DNA of 64,000 nt from Tolypothrix bouteillei VB521301 (GCF_000760695.4 NZ_JHEG04000001.1:7749617-7813616), one strand, 5' to 3'. Shown: positions 10,249-19,059, counted from the first letter of the stretch. Numbers and translations: made by a program. The notes: a model not told the origin generated them from the sequence alone.

Positions 10249-10347
10249 ATGCTGATAGGATTTTTAGCTCTAGATTCTTTTCTTATTATTTTTTTGTTTT
10301 TTGGATTGGTATTGTTTTTAGGTTATTTATTAAAAATTATCCAATAA
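10249..10347 (+). CDS. Possible 32-residue single-membrane-span peptide
   Basis: ATG 10249 to TAA 10345-10347 encodes MLIGFLALDSF followed by an almost uninterrupted hydrophobic stretch and a short KIIQ tail. It resembles the small subunits of photosynthetic complexes in shape, but I do not recognise a family, and no clear ribosome binding site precedes it. AT-rich DNA readily produces such frames, so it may be chance. It lies between the broken signal peptidase gene and the sigma factor gene. Confidence 0.22.
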   Translation: MLIGFLALDSFLIIFLFFGLVLFLGYLLKIIQ

Positions 10348-10401
10348 TCGAAGAAATAAAAGAACAAACAAAACTTTAACTGTCTTTGGGAGATTCAGGA
10401 A

Positions 10402-11397
10402 ATGATTAATTCAACAACATCGAATACAGCTTTTGTAAGTCAAAGTAAAACAATTTATGGTGAAGATCTTATACGTTATTATCTTCAGGAAATTGGACGC
10501 GTACCTCTATTGACTCAAGAGCAAGAAATTTCTTTATCTACAGAAATTCAGTTAATGATGAACTTTTTAGATGTTAAGGAAAAGCTGGCTGTTAAATTAG
10601 AAAATGAACCTACATTGGAAGAATGGGCTGCTGAAATGAACCTACAGCCAAAAATAGTGCTTGACGTGCTTCATAAAGGACACAAAGCCAAGCAGAAAAT
10701 GATTCAGGCTAATCTCCGACTAGTGGTTGCGATCGCAAAGAGATATCAAAGACGCAATATGGAGTTGCTGGATTTAATTCAAGAAGGTACTTTAGGGCTA
10801 GAGCGAGGAATTGAAAAATTTGACTTCACTAAAGGTTACAAGCTTTCTACCTATGTTTATTGGTGGATTCGTCAGGGAATTACACGAGCGATCGCACAAC
10901 AGGGACGTACAATCCGATTACCAGTTCACGTTGTTGAAAAGCTGAACAAAATGAAGAAAGTTCAACGAGAATTATCTCAAACGCTAGGTCGAGTTCCTAC
11001 AACTGTAGAAATTGCCAAAGCCCTTTCTTTAACTCCAAGCCAAATTCGGGATGTTATGCAATTTTCTCGCAGACCTATTTCCCTAGAGTTACGAGTAGGA
11101 CCGGAACGAGACACAGAATTACAAGAAATTTTAGAGGATGAAGCTCATTCTCCCTTTAACTATGCTGTAGAAAAATCTCTCCAGCAAGATCTTCACAGCT
11201 TATTGTCAAATTTATCTTCTCAACAAAGAGAAGTCATCTGTTTGCGCTTTGGTTTTACAGACGGTCATGAATTTTCTTTAGCAGAAATTGGTCAGCGTAT
11301 GGGTATTAGTCGAGAACGAGTACGGCAAATAGAGATGCAAGCTTTGAATATCTTACGCGGTCATCAAGATAAAATAAGGGGTTACTTAGTTAGTTAA
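10402..11397 (+). CDS. Group 2 RNA polymerase sigma factor (RpoD-like)
   Basis: 331 residues, the usual length for cyanobacterial group 2 sigma factors. Region 1.2 begins at DLIRYYLQEIGRVPLL; region 2 contains NLRLVVAIAKRYQ, LDLIQEG and the -10 recognition segment STYVYWWIRQGITRAIAQ; region 3 starts RTIRLPVHV; region 4.2 has the helix-turn-helix SLAEIGQRMGISRERVRQIE. The long region 1.1 of a primary sigma factor is absent. A GGGAGATT box lies about 10 nt before ATG 10402. Group 2 sigmas direct stress, nitrogen, carbon or circadian responses; which one this is cannot be decided from sequence by eye. Confidence 0.93.
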   Translation: MINSTTSNTAFVSQSKTIYGEDLIRYYLQEIGRVPLLTQEQEISLSTEIQLMMNFLDVKEKLAVKLENEPTLEEWAAEMNLQPKIVLDVLHKGHKAKQKMIQANLRLVVAIAKRYQRRNMELLDLIQEGTLGLERGIEKFDFTKGYKLSTYVYWWIRQGITRAIAQQGRTIRLPVHVVEKLNKMKKVQRELSQTLGRVPTTVEIAKALSLTPSQIRDVMQFSRRPISLELRVGPERDTELQEILEDEAHSPFNYAVEKSLQQDLHSLLSNLSSQQREVICLRFGFTDGHEFSLAEIGQRMGISRERVRQIEMQALNILRGHQDKIRGYLVS

Positions 11398-11492
11398 AGC
11401 TCGGCAAACTCTCATTATACTATTAAATTTCTTCAACTTTCCTTAAAAAAGTACGTGTAGATACAAGTTTTTTCAAGTGTATTCTTGTGGGT

Positions 11493-11531
11493 TTGATCCC
11501 CCCTAACCCCCCTTAAAAAAGGGGGAATTAG
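11493..11531. terminator. GC-rich hairpin between convergent genes
   Basis: A CCCCCTT/AAGGGGG hairpin with an A-rich loop (11508-11525) lies between the convergent sigma factor and response regulator genes and could serve both as terminator. The same CCCCCCTTAA...GGGGG theme recurs as a dispersed repeat elsewhere in the window. Confidence 0.5.
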
Positions 11532-11553
11532 AATCAATTTATCCTATTTTTGA

Positions 11554-12231
11554 CTAACTGATTAATCCTAACTTTCTCGCTGCAATTTCAATTTGAATCC
11601 GGAGTTCTTTATCTGGATCGTCGTAAACACCCAGCGCATCTTGGAGCCTGATCCAGTAATTCCGAACAGTGCGTTCGCTGACCTGCATCTGCTTGGCGAT
11701 CGCCTTATCGGTTAGTCCCTCCTGAAACTTCAACGTCAAAACTCTCAGCCACCTGCGGTCAAATTCAGAACGAGAACGTAACTCAGGAGGTAAGTAGATA
11801 GAACCTCGGAGAGCAAAATCAAGCAATCGCAGCATCTCCCGGATGGGTAGAGACTTATCCATTGCAGCAAAGCCACCTTCGTAAGCATTAATCATCGGCT
11901 TTAGCTGTATGAGAGGTTTAATGTTAGTACTGAGCACCAGAATATTGGGAGCTAACTGACTCTCAATTAAGCGTTTAAGAAATTCCATTCCTACTTCCGG
12001 GGTGGCAGACCCGCAAGGCTTTTCTGGTAAACTTAAATCAATTACGACTAGTGTGGGATGATAATATTCTATCTGAGTTTGAGCAGTTTGCACATCCTGT
12101 GCTGTAATAATTTGAGCCATCGGGTAGTTTTGCTTTAGAGCAGGAACCGTACCCTCCAAGATTGTCTCGTGGTCGTCAATTATTAAGAATTTTTGTTGAT
12201 TAGATTGGGGGTGCTTGATGTCATTTGTCAT
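11554..12231 (-). CDS. NarL/LuxR-type response regulator
   Basis: 225 residues. Receiver domain at about 14-130 with acidic DDHE pocket and acceptor Asp in TLVVIDLSLPE. A LuxR-type helix-turn-helix follows (LTDKAIAKQMQVSERTVRNY, about 175-195). The family dimerises on phosphorylation and binds promoter DNA. No kinase gene is adjacent; the hybrid kinase at the window start is 9 kb away, so partnership is only a possibility. Its 5' region contains the CCAGGCAAGATA motif at about 12342 also seen upstream of the PrsW-like and TauE-like genes. Confidence 0.9.
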   Translation of the reverse strand: MTNDIKHPQSNQQKFLIIDDHETILEGTVPALKQNYPMAQIITAQDVQTAQTQIEYYHPTLVVIDLSLPEKPCGSATPEVGMEFLKRLIESQLAPNILVLSTNIKPLIQLKPMINAYEGGFAAMDKSLPIREMLRLLDFALRGSIYLPPELRSRSEFDRRWLRVLTLKFQEGLTDKAIAKQMQVSERTVRNYWIRLQDALGVYDDPDKELRIQIEIAARKLGLIS

Positions 12232-12423
12232 TGGTCAGTTGTAAGAGTGTTGCATCCATTAACATTCGGTAATACATTTGTGTTTATTCCTGTTTATTAC
12301 TAACTTCTTTATTTATTTTTTACCTATTTTCTAGCTTATACCAGGCAAGATAAAGCTTTTTAGCATAAATTTAAAAATTAGCAATCGAGGACCAGTAATA
12401 AATAACTAGCGATCGGTAACCAG

Positions 12424-12480
12424 TTATTCTCGTATCCAGGCTCAGTTTGGGAATGCATAGATCGAGGCTCCGCCTCGACT
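12424..12480 (-). repeat. GAGGCGGAGCCTC-type palindromic repeat, copy 1
   Basis: Read on the minus strand this gives GTCGAGGCGGAGCCTCGA, then GCATTCCC, then a second imperfect hairpin. The same order appears at 12741-12790, 14127-14180 and, degenerate, at 48670-48740. Confidence 0.65.
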
Positions 12481-12740
12481 TTAATGCAGTTGACCGGACT
12501 GGGCTAACAATGCTCGCCCTATCTGATATCTTGCACCTACACCCTATAAGGGTGAGGCTATACAAATGAAGCCTGCCTACGCAGGCTATAAATTCTAATT
12601 TTTCGTGTTATTGATAAAAATATATGTTTATTAAAAATACAAAAATCTAGTATTAATACTTTGGTGCAAGATATGAACTACTTTACCTTTTTTATACTTA
12701 GCAGTGAAATTTTTGCATCAGAACTGCCTTAACTTAGATG

Positions 12741-12790
12741 GAGGCGGAACCTCTAGTAAGGCATTCCCAGGCGGAGCCTGGGAACGAGGG
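12741..12790 (+). repeat. GAGGCGGAGCCTC-type palindromic repeat, copy 2
   Basis: GAGGCGGAACCTC hairpin, then GCATT, then the perfect hairpin CCCAGGC-GGA-GCCTGGG (12766-12782) and AACGAGGG. It lies just 3' of the cupin gene. Confidence 0.7.
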
Positions 12791-12796
12791 ATAAGT

Positions 12797-13288
12797 CTAA
12801 ATTGCAGAGGATGGAGAAATAATTTCCAAACCGTATTTAGGAGCCGTTAGCATTAATTTCTTAACGTCTGCGGGAGTTACAGCTGGGGGTGTAAGATTTT
12901 GCCCCGATACAGGAACACCCACTTCCATAAAGAATTCTTCCAATCCAGCTGGTGTTAACCAACACAAGAACTTAGCAGGTTTTGTACTTATGTTGCGGAA
13001 ACTATGGGGCTGTCCTTTAGCAGTATGGAGGAAAGTTCCGGGTGTAGCTACAATTGTTTGTTCTCCTAGTTGGAATTCCATTTCACCTTCTTGAATGTAA
13101 AAAGCTTCATTTTCATGGGTGTGAACGTGTGGTGGAACTCCATTGTTAGGTTGCATGACAATCTCAATGAGTGCATAAGCTTTACCTGTATCTTCGCCCT
13201 TAGCTTTAAAGGTGTACAAGTCCCCAAGTACCCAGGAAGCAGAGCCTTCACTTGGTTTCATTAATAGGTTATCAGAAATAATCGTCAT
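12797..13288 (-). CDS. Small cupin-domain protein
   Basis: 163 residues, one conserved cupin barrel. Motif 1 is PPHVHTHENEAFYIQEGEME (two His and one Glu as metal ligands), motif 2 is PGTFLHTAKGQPHSFRN with the fourth ligand His. It resembles the bacterial cupin group annotated as quercetin dioxygenase-like, but substrate cannot be inferred. It is a single gene on the minus strand flanked by repeats, with its own promoter presumably in 13289-13397. Confidence 0.85.
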   Translation of the reverse strand: MTIISDNLLMKPSEGSASWVLGDLYTFKAKGEDTGKAYALIEIVMQPNNGVPPHVHTHENEAFYIQEGEMEFQLGEQTIVATPGTFLHTAKGQPHSFRNISTKPAKFLCWLTPAGLEEFFMEVGVPVSGQNLTPPAVTPADVKKLMLTAPKYGLEIISPSSAI

Positions 13289-13397
13289 GGTTATTTTAGG
13301 GTGTGAGTTGTGAACAAAGGCAAAAGTACAGAGACAAAAGGTAGAAAGTTCTTCACGAACTATATATCTTTTGCCGTCTGCCTTTCTTGATAAGACA

Positions 13398-13892
13398 TTA
13401 ATAATACTGGTGGATCATAGTGACTGGAACGCAAGCCCCACTACTACAATCTTGGACATTTAATGAGCCATTATAATTTTCCTGAATCTGAAACGAATCA
13501 GGGTTGTAATTATAATTAGGAGTCCAAGTTCCTGGATAAACAGGTTGGCTACCAGACAAGATAAACCCATTTCCATTTGGGGTAAGAGTCATAGATTCTC
13601 GAGCAATGATTCGCCTTCCATTGGGAAGAACAGCATTAACTGTCATGGTGCCATAGTTGCCATTCATATGAAGCCAAGCATTTTGAGGGACTCCGTCAAA
13701 GCGCCAAAATAACCTCCAATTGCCATTAAGTGCATTATTCGCTACTCCAGGAACAACGCTAAAATTGTGAGGTTGTTCAGCCATGACTGATTTGTTCCAA
13801 GTTGCAACAGGAATAATTGCTAAAGAGGTTGTCGCTAAAGCTGTTAGACTCAATCTTTTTAGTCTTTGCATAATTTGTTTAAAATTTTTCAT
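13398..13892 (-). CDS. Secreted hypothetical protein
   Basis: 164 residues with a basic start, a hydrophobic core (LTALATTSLAIIPVAT) and a likely signal-peptidase site after VMA (residues 36-38). The mature part is rich in Asn, Gly, Trp and Tyr (GNWRLFWRFDG, WLHMNGNYG), contains only two cysteines close together (DCSSGAC) near the end, and reads like a small beta-rich extracellular domain. I do not recognise the family. It stands alone, with 325 bp of spacer upstream. Confidence 0.75.
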   Translation of the reverse strand: MKNFKQIMQRLKRLSLTALATTSLAIIPVATWNKSVMAEQPHNFSVVPGVANNALNGNWRLFWRFDGVPQNAWLHMNGNYGTMTVNAVLPNGRRIIARESMTLTPNGNGFILSGSQPVYPGTWTPNYNYNPDSFQIQENYNGSLNVQDCSSGACVPVTMIHQYY

Positions 13893-14217
13893 CTTTGTAC
13901 TCCACAGTTTTTACTATGATTAACAATGAGTCGTAAAAATGATAAAAGCTTACAAAAGATTGAAAATTTATGAATTAAAAACTATTCTTAAACCTTTTTA
14001 AGCTAATTCTTACTTATCTCATTGGCTAATTTAAATATAGGTAATTAATGTCAAGAAAATGTAAATATTTGAAATGTATAATAGCTATATTTTTTCTTGC
14101 CCACCTACTTATATTACCTTGGATGTGTAGAGGCGGAGCCTCTACTAAAGCATTCCCAGGCGGAGCCACCGGAACGAGGGGAGGTTGGGGGTGCGGGGAG
14201 GTTGAGGCGGAGATAAC
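13893..14217. other. AT-rich spacer
   Basis: No gene seen. Contains repeat copy 3 (14127-14180) beside the 3' end of the ABC ATPase gene. Confidence 0.6.
14127..14180 (+). repeat. GAGGCGGAGCCTC-type palindromic repeat, copy 3
   Basis: Perfect hairpin GTAGAGGC-GGA-GCCTCTAC (14127-14145), then GCATTCCCAGGCGGAGCC and GGAACGAGGGG. It may act as a terminator for the ABC operon that ends at 14218. Confidence 0.7.
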
Positions 14218-15552
14218 TTAACTTGCGTCAGGTAAATACAGTAATTCTTCTCGTGCATCATACTCGAAGAGTTTTGCATAACGTCCCCAATCAACTGCAG
14301 TCGCAAATTGTCGCTCGGTTTCTTCACGCGGATAGTATTCATCTAGAAAATCTAAGAAGAAATCGGCTGACATTGTCTTATTCTGTTTTTCTTGCAGTGT
14401 CTTTACTATACTGACAATCATTGGTACGTTTGCGATCGCTTGTTGCTGAAACAGTTCTTTGCTCCAGAGAATTGTTGCTGTGGCAAAGTCTCGTCCAATT
14501 TCTGTGAGTTGGATGTCTCCTTGAACAACTTCGGCAAAACCTAGTAATTCTGCTGCGTCTAAAATTGGTAGTAAGTCATCAACGTTGAGTTGCAATCGTT
14601 CTGCTAGGCGTGATATGTCATCTCGTCCGTGTGGCTGTTCTAATATGAGTTCTACTAAACCACTGATACCACCAACTCTTGCATGGGGTAACGGTTGTGC
14701 ATAAGGAGAACGTGTTTGATTTTTGAATATAGAGTTTGTTGTATCGACTTCTCCAGTGACTTCAACATCTGGATTAGTCATGACAGTATATATATAGTCT
14801 ACTAGTGCTTTAAAGCGGGGATGGGTGCGCTGGTGCGGTCTGGGTAAATTGATAGTAACTTCACCTCGAATATGACCTGGTTTGGCTCCTAGAATAATGA
14901 CTCTATCGGCTAACTGTACAGCTTCTTCGATATTATGGGTCACAATCAAGATACTTTTAGATGGAAATAGATTTGCATTCCATAAATCATCGATTTCTCC
15001 GCGTAGGTTTTCTGCGGTTAATACATCAAGAGCGCTAAAGGGTTCGTCCATAAATAAGACTTTTGGCTCTATGACAAAAGCTCTGGCAAACCCTACTCTT
15101 TGTTTCATTCCTCCAGATAACTCTTTTGGATAAGCATTTTCAAAGCCGTCTAAACCGACTAAATTTATTGCTTGAAAGGAACGTTCTTGACGTTCTTTCC
15201 GACTTACACCTCGTGCTTGAAGCCCCACTTCTACATTTTCTAATACTGTTAGCCAAGGTAGCAGGGCAAAACTTTGAAAAACCATTGCGACTTCTTGATT
15301 GGAACCACGCAAAGGTTTACCACTACTGAATACGCACCCTTCGCTTGGTGGAATTAAACCAGCCATGATACGTAATAAGGTGCTTTTTCCACTACCACTT
15401 CGCCCTAATAATGCGACGACTTCACCTGCTTTAATTGTTAAGTTAATGTTGCGAAGAACTGTAAACTCACTTTTGCTTTCTGGGAGAGAAAAAGTTTTAC
15501 TGACTTGTTCGACGGCAATCAGAATGCTATCTATTTGTTGTGCGATCGCCAT
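14218..15552 (-). CDS. NitT/TauT-type ABC transporter ATPase with C-terminal AAA-associated domain
   Basis: 444 residues from ATG 15552, chosen because AAAGGAG stands at the right distance (15562-15568); an in-frame ATG at 15591 lies further upstream. The N-terminal half is a complete ABC ATPase: Walker A LLGRSGSGKSTLLRI, signature LSGGMKQRVGFAR, Walker B VLFMDEPFSALD and His-loop IVTHNIEEA. The C-terminal 150 residues match the AAA-associated domain found on ATPases paired with double permeases of the nitrate/sulfonate/taurine class. It lies 13 bp downstream of the permease gene in one operon. Substrate unknown; no binding protein is adjacent. Confidence 0.9.
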   Translation of the reverse strand: MAIAQQIDSILIAVEQVSKTFSLPESKSEFTVLRNINLTIKAGEVVALLGRSGSGKSTLLRIMAGLIPPSEGCVFSSGKPLRGSNQEVAMVFQSFALLPWLTVLENVEVGLQARGVSRKERQERSFQAINLVGLDGFENAYPKELSGGMKQRVGFARAFVIEPKVLFMDEPFSALDVLTAENLRGEIDDLWNANLFPSKSILIVTHNIEEAVQLADRVIILGAKPGHIRGEVTINLPRPHQRTHPRFKALVDYIYTVMTNPDVEVTGEVDTTNSIFKNQTRSPYAQPLPHARVGGISGLVELILEQPHGRDDISRLAERLQLNVDDLLPILDAAELLGFAEVVQGDIQLTEIGRDFATATILWSKELFQQQAIANVPMIVSIVKTLQEKQNKTMSADFFLDFLDEYYPREETERQFATAVDWGRYAKLFEYDAREELLYLPDAS

Positions 15553-15565
15553 TTTTCTATCTCCT

Positions 15566-17299
15566 TTAAAGATGATATTTGTTTTCTGCAAGTTGGTACA
15601 AGCGTCTCCAAACCAGTTGATTCATCCCAATAACGTACAAACTCATCATCCCAACTCCCAAAGTGATGCGAGACCAATCTCCCACGGTTGTTGCTTGGGC
15701 AATATATGCGCCCAATCCACGGGCGGTGAGAGTTGTTTGTCCCCAAGAAACAACTTCAGAAACAATGCTGGCATTCCAAGCACCCCCTACAGCTGTAATA
15801 CCACCTGTGATCCATGCAGAAAAAATACTGGGAAGGATTAATTTACGCCACAGTAACCCATTGCGTAATCCCACATCTGATGCCATTTCTCTCAAATCTG
15901 TTGGGACGCTCATTGCTCCTGCGATCGCATTAAATAAGATATACCATTGTGCTCCCAGGGACATTAATAAAATGCTCCCCCAATCCAAGCTAATATTGGC
16001 GCGAATGAAGAAAAGCGTAGCAAAGGGAAAGATAAAGTTTGCAGGAAAAGATGCCAAAAACTGGACGACTGGTTGCAATAAATTTGCTAATTTGGGGTTA
16101 AAGCCAATAGCGACACCAACAGGTGTCCAAATTAACGTTCCTATAACTAGGACTATTAATACTCTTCCAAGAGTTAAGAGTCCGAGTAAAAAGGTCTTAA
16201 AGACTTCGCTTAGCCCAACGGTTGCAAGAATAAAATGTACTCCAGCAACTAATAAAGCTCCAACCAGTAGCAGTAATATTAAATTGTAGATGCGATCGCT
16301 CCACTGTTGCCCAGTCGTCTCGCGGGGTTGAAACGATCTAGGCGGTGTCAGAAAAGACATAAAGCGGTTAAAAATTTCTCCTATGGGAGCAAAAATCTGA
16401 CGCATCAGACGCAACAATCGAGCAGCTTTGAGTAGATCCAGCAGCCAAGACTCAGTACCAGTAGTTGTCACACTTTGTTCCAATCGAAACTTCTGTGCCC
16501 AAGCATTTAGAGGACTCCAGAACAAGCGATCGACCAACACAATGACCACAATAATAGTTAGGAGCGCCCAACCCAAAGCGGATAAATCCTTAGCAGCCAC
16601 TGCTGCTGCTACATAAGAGCCAATCCCAGGTAACGTATATTTTTGATTCAGTACGCTGATATTTTCGCTAACAGCAACAAAAAACCAGCCACCCCCAAAG
16701 CTCATCATCGCATTCCAAAGCAGAGCGATGGTAGCATTTGGTAACTCCAGTTGAGTAAACCGTTGCCAACCTGTAAATTGATAGAGAGTAGCAGCCTCAT
16801 CTAGCTCGTGAGGAACCATTTTTAAAGACTGGTAAAACGAGAACGTCATGTTCCATGCTTGACTTGTGAAGATAGCAAAAATACATGCAGCCTCTAAACC
16901 TAAAAGACTACCGGGAAACAAAGCAATAAACCCTGTTACCGTAACAGAAAGAAATCCCAATACTGGAACAGATTGTAAAATATCCAGTAACGGTACCATG
17001 ATGCGTTCGGCATAGCGGTTGCGAGCCGCAACATAACCGTAGACTAAAGCAAATATCGTCGAACAGAACAAGGCAATAAACATCCGTAACGTTGAACGTC
17101 CGGCATAATAAGGCAAGTAGTGTGGATCGAGACTGATGCTCGGGACTGTATTAGGCGGTACAAAAGGTACAAACGTTCCTTGACTTATATAAGCAATAAC
17201 ACCCAATAAAACTAAAGTACCAAGAGTAACCGCAACGTCGGACAAACCACAAGAGAAACGTTGAAGCGTTTCAGGAGATGGAAAAGTTTTTTGTAACAT
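15566..17299 (-). CDS. Fused double permease of a NitT/TauT-type ABC transporter
   Basis: 577 residues, twice the usual permease length: two successive BPD_transp_1-type domains (about 60-270 and 330-560) each with five or six membrane segments and an EAA-type loop (ELDEAATLYQFTGWQRF; DLREMASDVGLRNGLLWRKL). The halves are diverged, so both half-channels come from one polypeptide. Related double permeases occur next to ATPases with an AAA-associated domain. It is first in the two-gene operon and has no partner binding protein within 6 kb, although four such proteins lie at 24-36 kb. Confidence 0.9.
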   Translation of the reverse strand: MLQKTFPSPETLQRFSCGLSDVAVTLGTLVLLGVIAYISQGTFVPFVPPNTVPSISLDPHYLPYYAGRSTLRMFIALFCSTIFALVYGYVAARNRYAERIMVPLLDILQSVPVLGFLSVTVTGFIALFPGSLLGLEAACIFAIFTSQAWNMTFSFYQSLKMVPHELDEAATLYQFTGWQRFTQLELPNATIALLWNAMMSFGGGWFFVAVSENISVLNQKYTLPGIGSYVAAAVAAKDLSALGWALLTIIVVIVLVDRLFWSPLNAWAQKFRLEQSVTTTGTESWLLDLLKAARLLRLMRQIFAPIGEIFNRFMSFLTPPRSFQPRETTGQQWSDRIYNLILLLLVGALLVAGVHFILATVGLSEVFKTFLLGLLTLGRVLIVLVIGTLIWTPVGVAIGFNPKLANLLQPVVQFLASFPANFIFPFATLFFIRANISLDWGSILLMSLGAQWYILFNAIAGAMSVPTDLREMASDVGLRNGLLWRKLILPSIFSAWITGGITAVGGAWNASIVSEVVSWGQTTLTARGLGAYIAQATTVGDWSRITLGVGMMSLYVIGMNQLVWRRLYQLAENKYHL

Positions 17300-17328
17300 A
17301 GGAAAACGGTCACCGATTACTAATTTGG

Positions 17329-17883
17329 CTAGCGACTAAAAAACTCTAATCGACCAAAACCTAAAAACTGTCCGTGGGCTTTATTTCCTTGAGGAAACGC
17401 TTCAATACCAAATAAATAGGTTCCGCTTTCAGAAGGATTTTGCAAAGGTTGCACGCCAATTGTTACACTTGAGCCAGGATTTACTGGAGACGCAAAAATA
17501 ATAGAAATTGTTTGTGTCTTTTTATCATAAGTGACTTGTTCGAGTGATAAACGTTGTTGATGATTGTCATTTTGGAAAGCTACAACGTTTTTTAGATTAA
17601 ATTGAATGTTAACTTCTCCTTTTTTCTGAGTAAGATTGATTTTCTTTAATGGTTCGTCAGCGATGTCAGGTATATTAACATTAAAGAAATAAGTTGCATC
17701 TTTGCTATTAACCGTATTATCACTGGTTTCCACTTTTCCCAAGCTAGGAGGTTCATTAAAATAAACAGTTCCGTCATCTAATTGAACTGCTTTGCCTGTA
17801 GGAACTAGTATTAAACTAGTTCCTAGAATAATAATTAAAGTATATGTAAGCGATCCTATATTTCTAATAATTTTCATTTTCAA
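17329..17883 (-). CDS. DUF2808 family exported protein
   Basis: 184 residues with a signal peptide (IGSLTYTLIIILGTSLILVP, cleavage near KAVQ). The mature part has the layout of cyanobacterial DUF2808 proteins: an FNEPPSLGKVETS start, a beta-rich centre and the late motif GSYLFG-like GTYLFGIEAFPQG. Function unknown; members are periplasmic or outer-membrane associated. It ends 29 bp before the start of the double permease and could be the first gene of that operon. Confidence 0.8.
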   Translation of the reverse strand: MKMKIIRNIGSLTYTLIIILGTSLILVPTGKAVQLDDGTVYFNEPPSLGKVETSDNTVNSKDATYFFNVNIPDIADEPLKKINLTQKKGEVNIQFNLKNVVAFQNDNHQQRLSLEQVTYDKKTQTISIIFASPVNPGSSVTIGVQPLQNPSESGTYLFGIEAFPQGNKAHGQFLGFGRLEFFSR

Positions 17884-18048
17884 CCTCGGAAATTGATGAC
17901 TGAATTTTTCAATGAACGGGCGCGAAGAATGCCCATCTTACAATAAGTCAATTTCTGCAATATGCAAGCAAGTCATGTTATTATCTACACACTAGATAAG
18001 ATCGCTAAGTCAACAGTAAAATTAACGCGCAGATTTCGATAACTGATA

Positions 18049-18276
18049 CTATGACTCACGTTTGGCTGGTAACTGCCAAATTTCTTCTAAAGCTTCGATT
18101 TGCTCGAAGTGTGTTGATGCGGGCATTTGTTGTTCTTCTGTCAGTTCCCAAATTTGTTCTAAGGTCTTTATGTGCTGAAATCGTATTAAACTTTGGTAAT
18201 TTCTATACCAAAACCCGATGCAGATAAGACTCAAACATGACAGAAATAGAAAAATAAGGTTAAGATTGCTATTCAT
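18049..18276 (-). CDS. 75-residue membrane-anchored hypothetical protein
   Basis: An N-terminal membrane segment (LNLIFLFLSCLSLICIGFWY) is followed by a short cytoplasmic tail with two copies of a related motif, HIKTLEQIWELTEEQ and QIEALEEIWQLPA, separated by about 20 residues. The internal duplication argues that it is translated. Family not recognised. Confidence 0.5.
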   Translation of the reverse strand: MNSNLNLIFLFLSCLSLICIGFWYRNYQSLIRFQHIKTLEQIWELTEEQQMPASTHFEQIEALEEIWQLPAKRES

Positions 18277-18382
18277 TCGATAAATTATGTTATTGGAGTT
18301 TTACACGTAAATGCATTCTTGTGAAATTATTGATTTTTCAGTTCAATAATTGCGTAGTAAGCAAATGGTAAATTTCCAAGAT

Positions 18383-18628
18383 TCATGAAATGTTATCTTT
18401 ACCAATTTCCAGTGTTGAATAGCTAAACTCTAACTGTTTCCAAAGATTTTTAATTTGTTGGTACGCTTCTTGAGAAGATATTTTTCCAGCAGTCTCTAAA
18501 TTGGAAATATAACTAACTTTTGTTGTAAATTCTTGTAAATTGGCGTTAAATACTAGAGCTTGCGGTGTGAATTTACCATGATAGCGAAATTGAGGATAAA
18601 GAAGGTTTTGTTTATCTTGCTGTTTCAT
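18383..18628 (-). CDS. DUF7219-like small cyanobacterial protein
   Basis: 81 residues: FLYPxxRYxGxF-like start (LLYPQFRYHGKFTPQ), VFNANLQEFTTKVSYI, NLETAGKISSQEAYQQIKNL and a basic/aromatic end (WKQLEFS). This pattern is shared by small, widely conserved cyanobacterial proteins recently grouped as DUF7219. A GGAGG box precedes the start. No function is known. Confidence 0.72.
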   Translation of the reverse strand: MKQQDKQNLLYPQFRYHGKFTPQALVFNANLQEFTTKVSYISNLETAGKISSQEAYQQIKNLWKQLEFSYSTLEIGKDNIS

Positions 18629-18752
18629 ATCTCCTCCTTTGAGTTGTTAGCTGTCATTTTTCGTTATCTCTAGTTTTGTTCATACCTGAAAGAAATGGGG
18701 TTAAGATGAGCAAGTTATGGGAAAAGTTAAGGACAACTTAGAAGTTTAAGAT

Positions 18753-19013
18753 TTACAGCGGATTTCAACTTGGTGAGGTACAAAAATTACCCCCTCTGTC
18801 TCCCCCTAGTAAGGTTACGATGGTGTACAGATTTCTAGAAAAGAGATGAAACATCGTCAAAAGAGAGAATTGGAATGAAGTTCCCCCCAATGTATCGGGG
18901 GGTTAGGGGGGATCGAAACCGCAATGAATGCACTCTGTAAGACTTCGTACACCACCGTAGCTTGGTAAGGGGGGATGAAAGGGTGTACCTCATTCAGATG
19001 CAAAGCGCTGTAA
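18753..19013 (+). repeat. Palindromic MITE-like element interrupted by a second element
   Basis: Ends are imperfect 29-bp inverted repeats running from TTACAGCG to TGAGGTAC (22 of 29 positions match). A near-complete, uninterrupted relative lies inverted at 45393-45503. Here the central GGTAAGG palindrome is split by the 144-bp element at 18816-18959. Confidence 0.75.
18816..18959. mobile_element. MITE-like element nested in another repeat
   Basis: 144 bp bounded by 13-bp inverted repeats, TACGATGGTGTAC and GTACACCACCGTA (one mismatch). It interrupts the central palindrome of the host repeat, with TAGTAAGG on the left and TTGGTAAGG on the right as a probable target duplication. Interior holds CCCCCC...GGGGGG stem sequence. 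No coding capacity. Confidence 0.65.
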
Positions 19014-19026
19014 ATACTCTGGAGCA

Positions 19027-19059
19027 GGCAATACTAGCCTTGACCGGGCTAGCATTGCC
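19027..19059. repeat. 13-bp stem hairpin
   Basis: GGCAATACTAGCC and GGCTAGCATTGCC pair with one mismatch around a 7-nt loop. No T-run follows, so a terminator role is doubtful. Confidence 0.5.

Larger units (their letters stand above)
12232..12796. other. Repeat-rich spacer upstream of the response regulator
   Basis: No gene recognised. It holds two copies of a dispersed palindromic repeat (12424-12480 inverted, 12741-12790), a GCCTGCC/GGCAGGC-like short hairpin near 12569-12585, and AT-rich DNA between. Confidence 0.6.

Noticed and set aside
12371..12565. Minus-strand 64-codon frame
   Set aside because: Made of dispersed repeat sequence; no domain or ribosome binding site.
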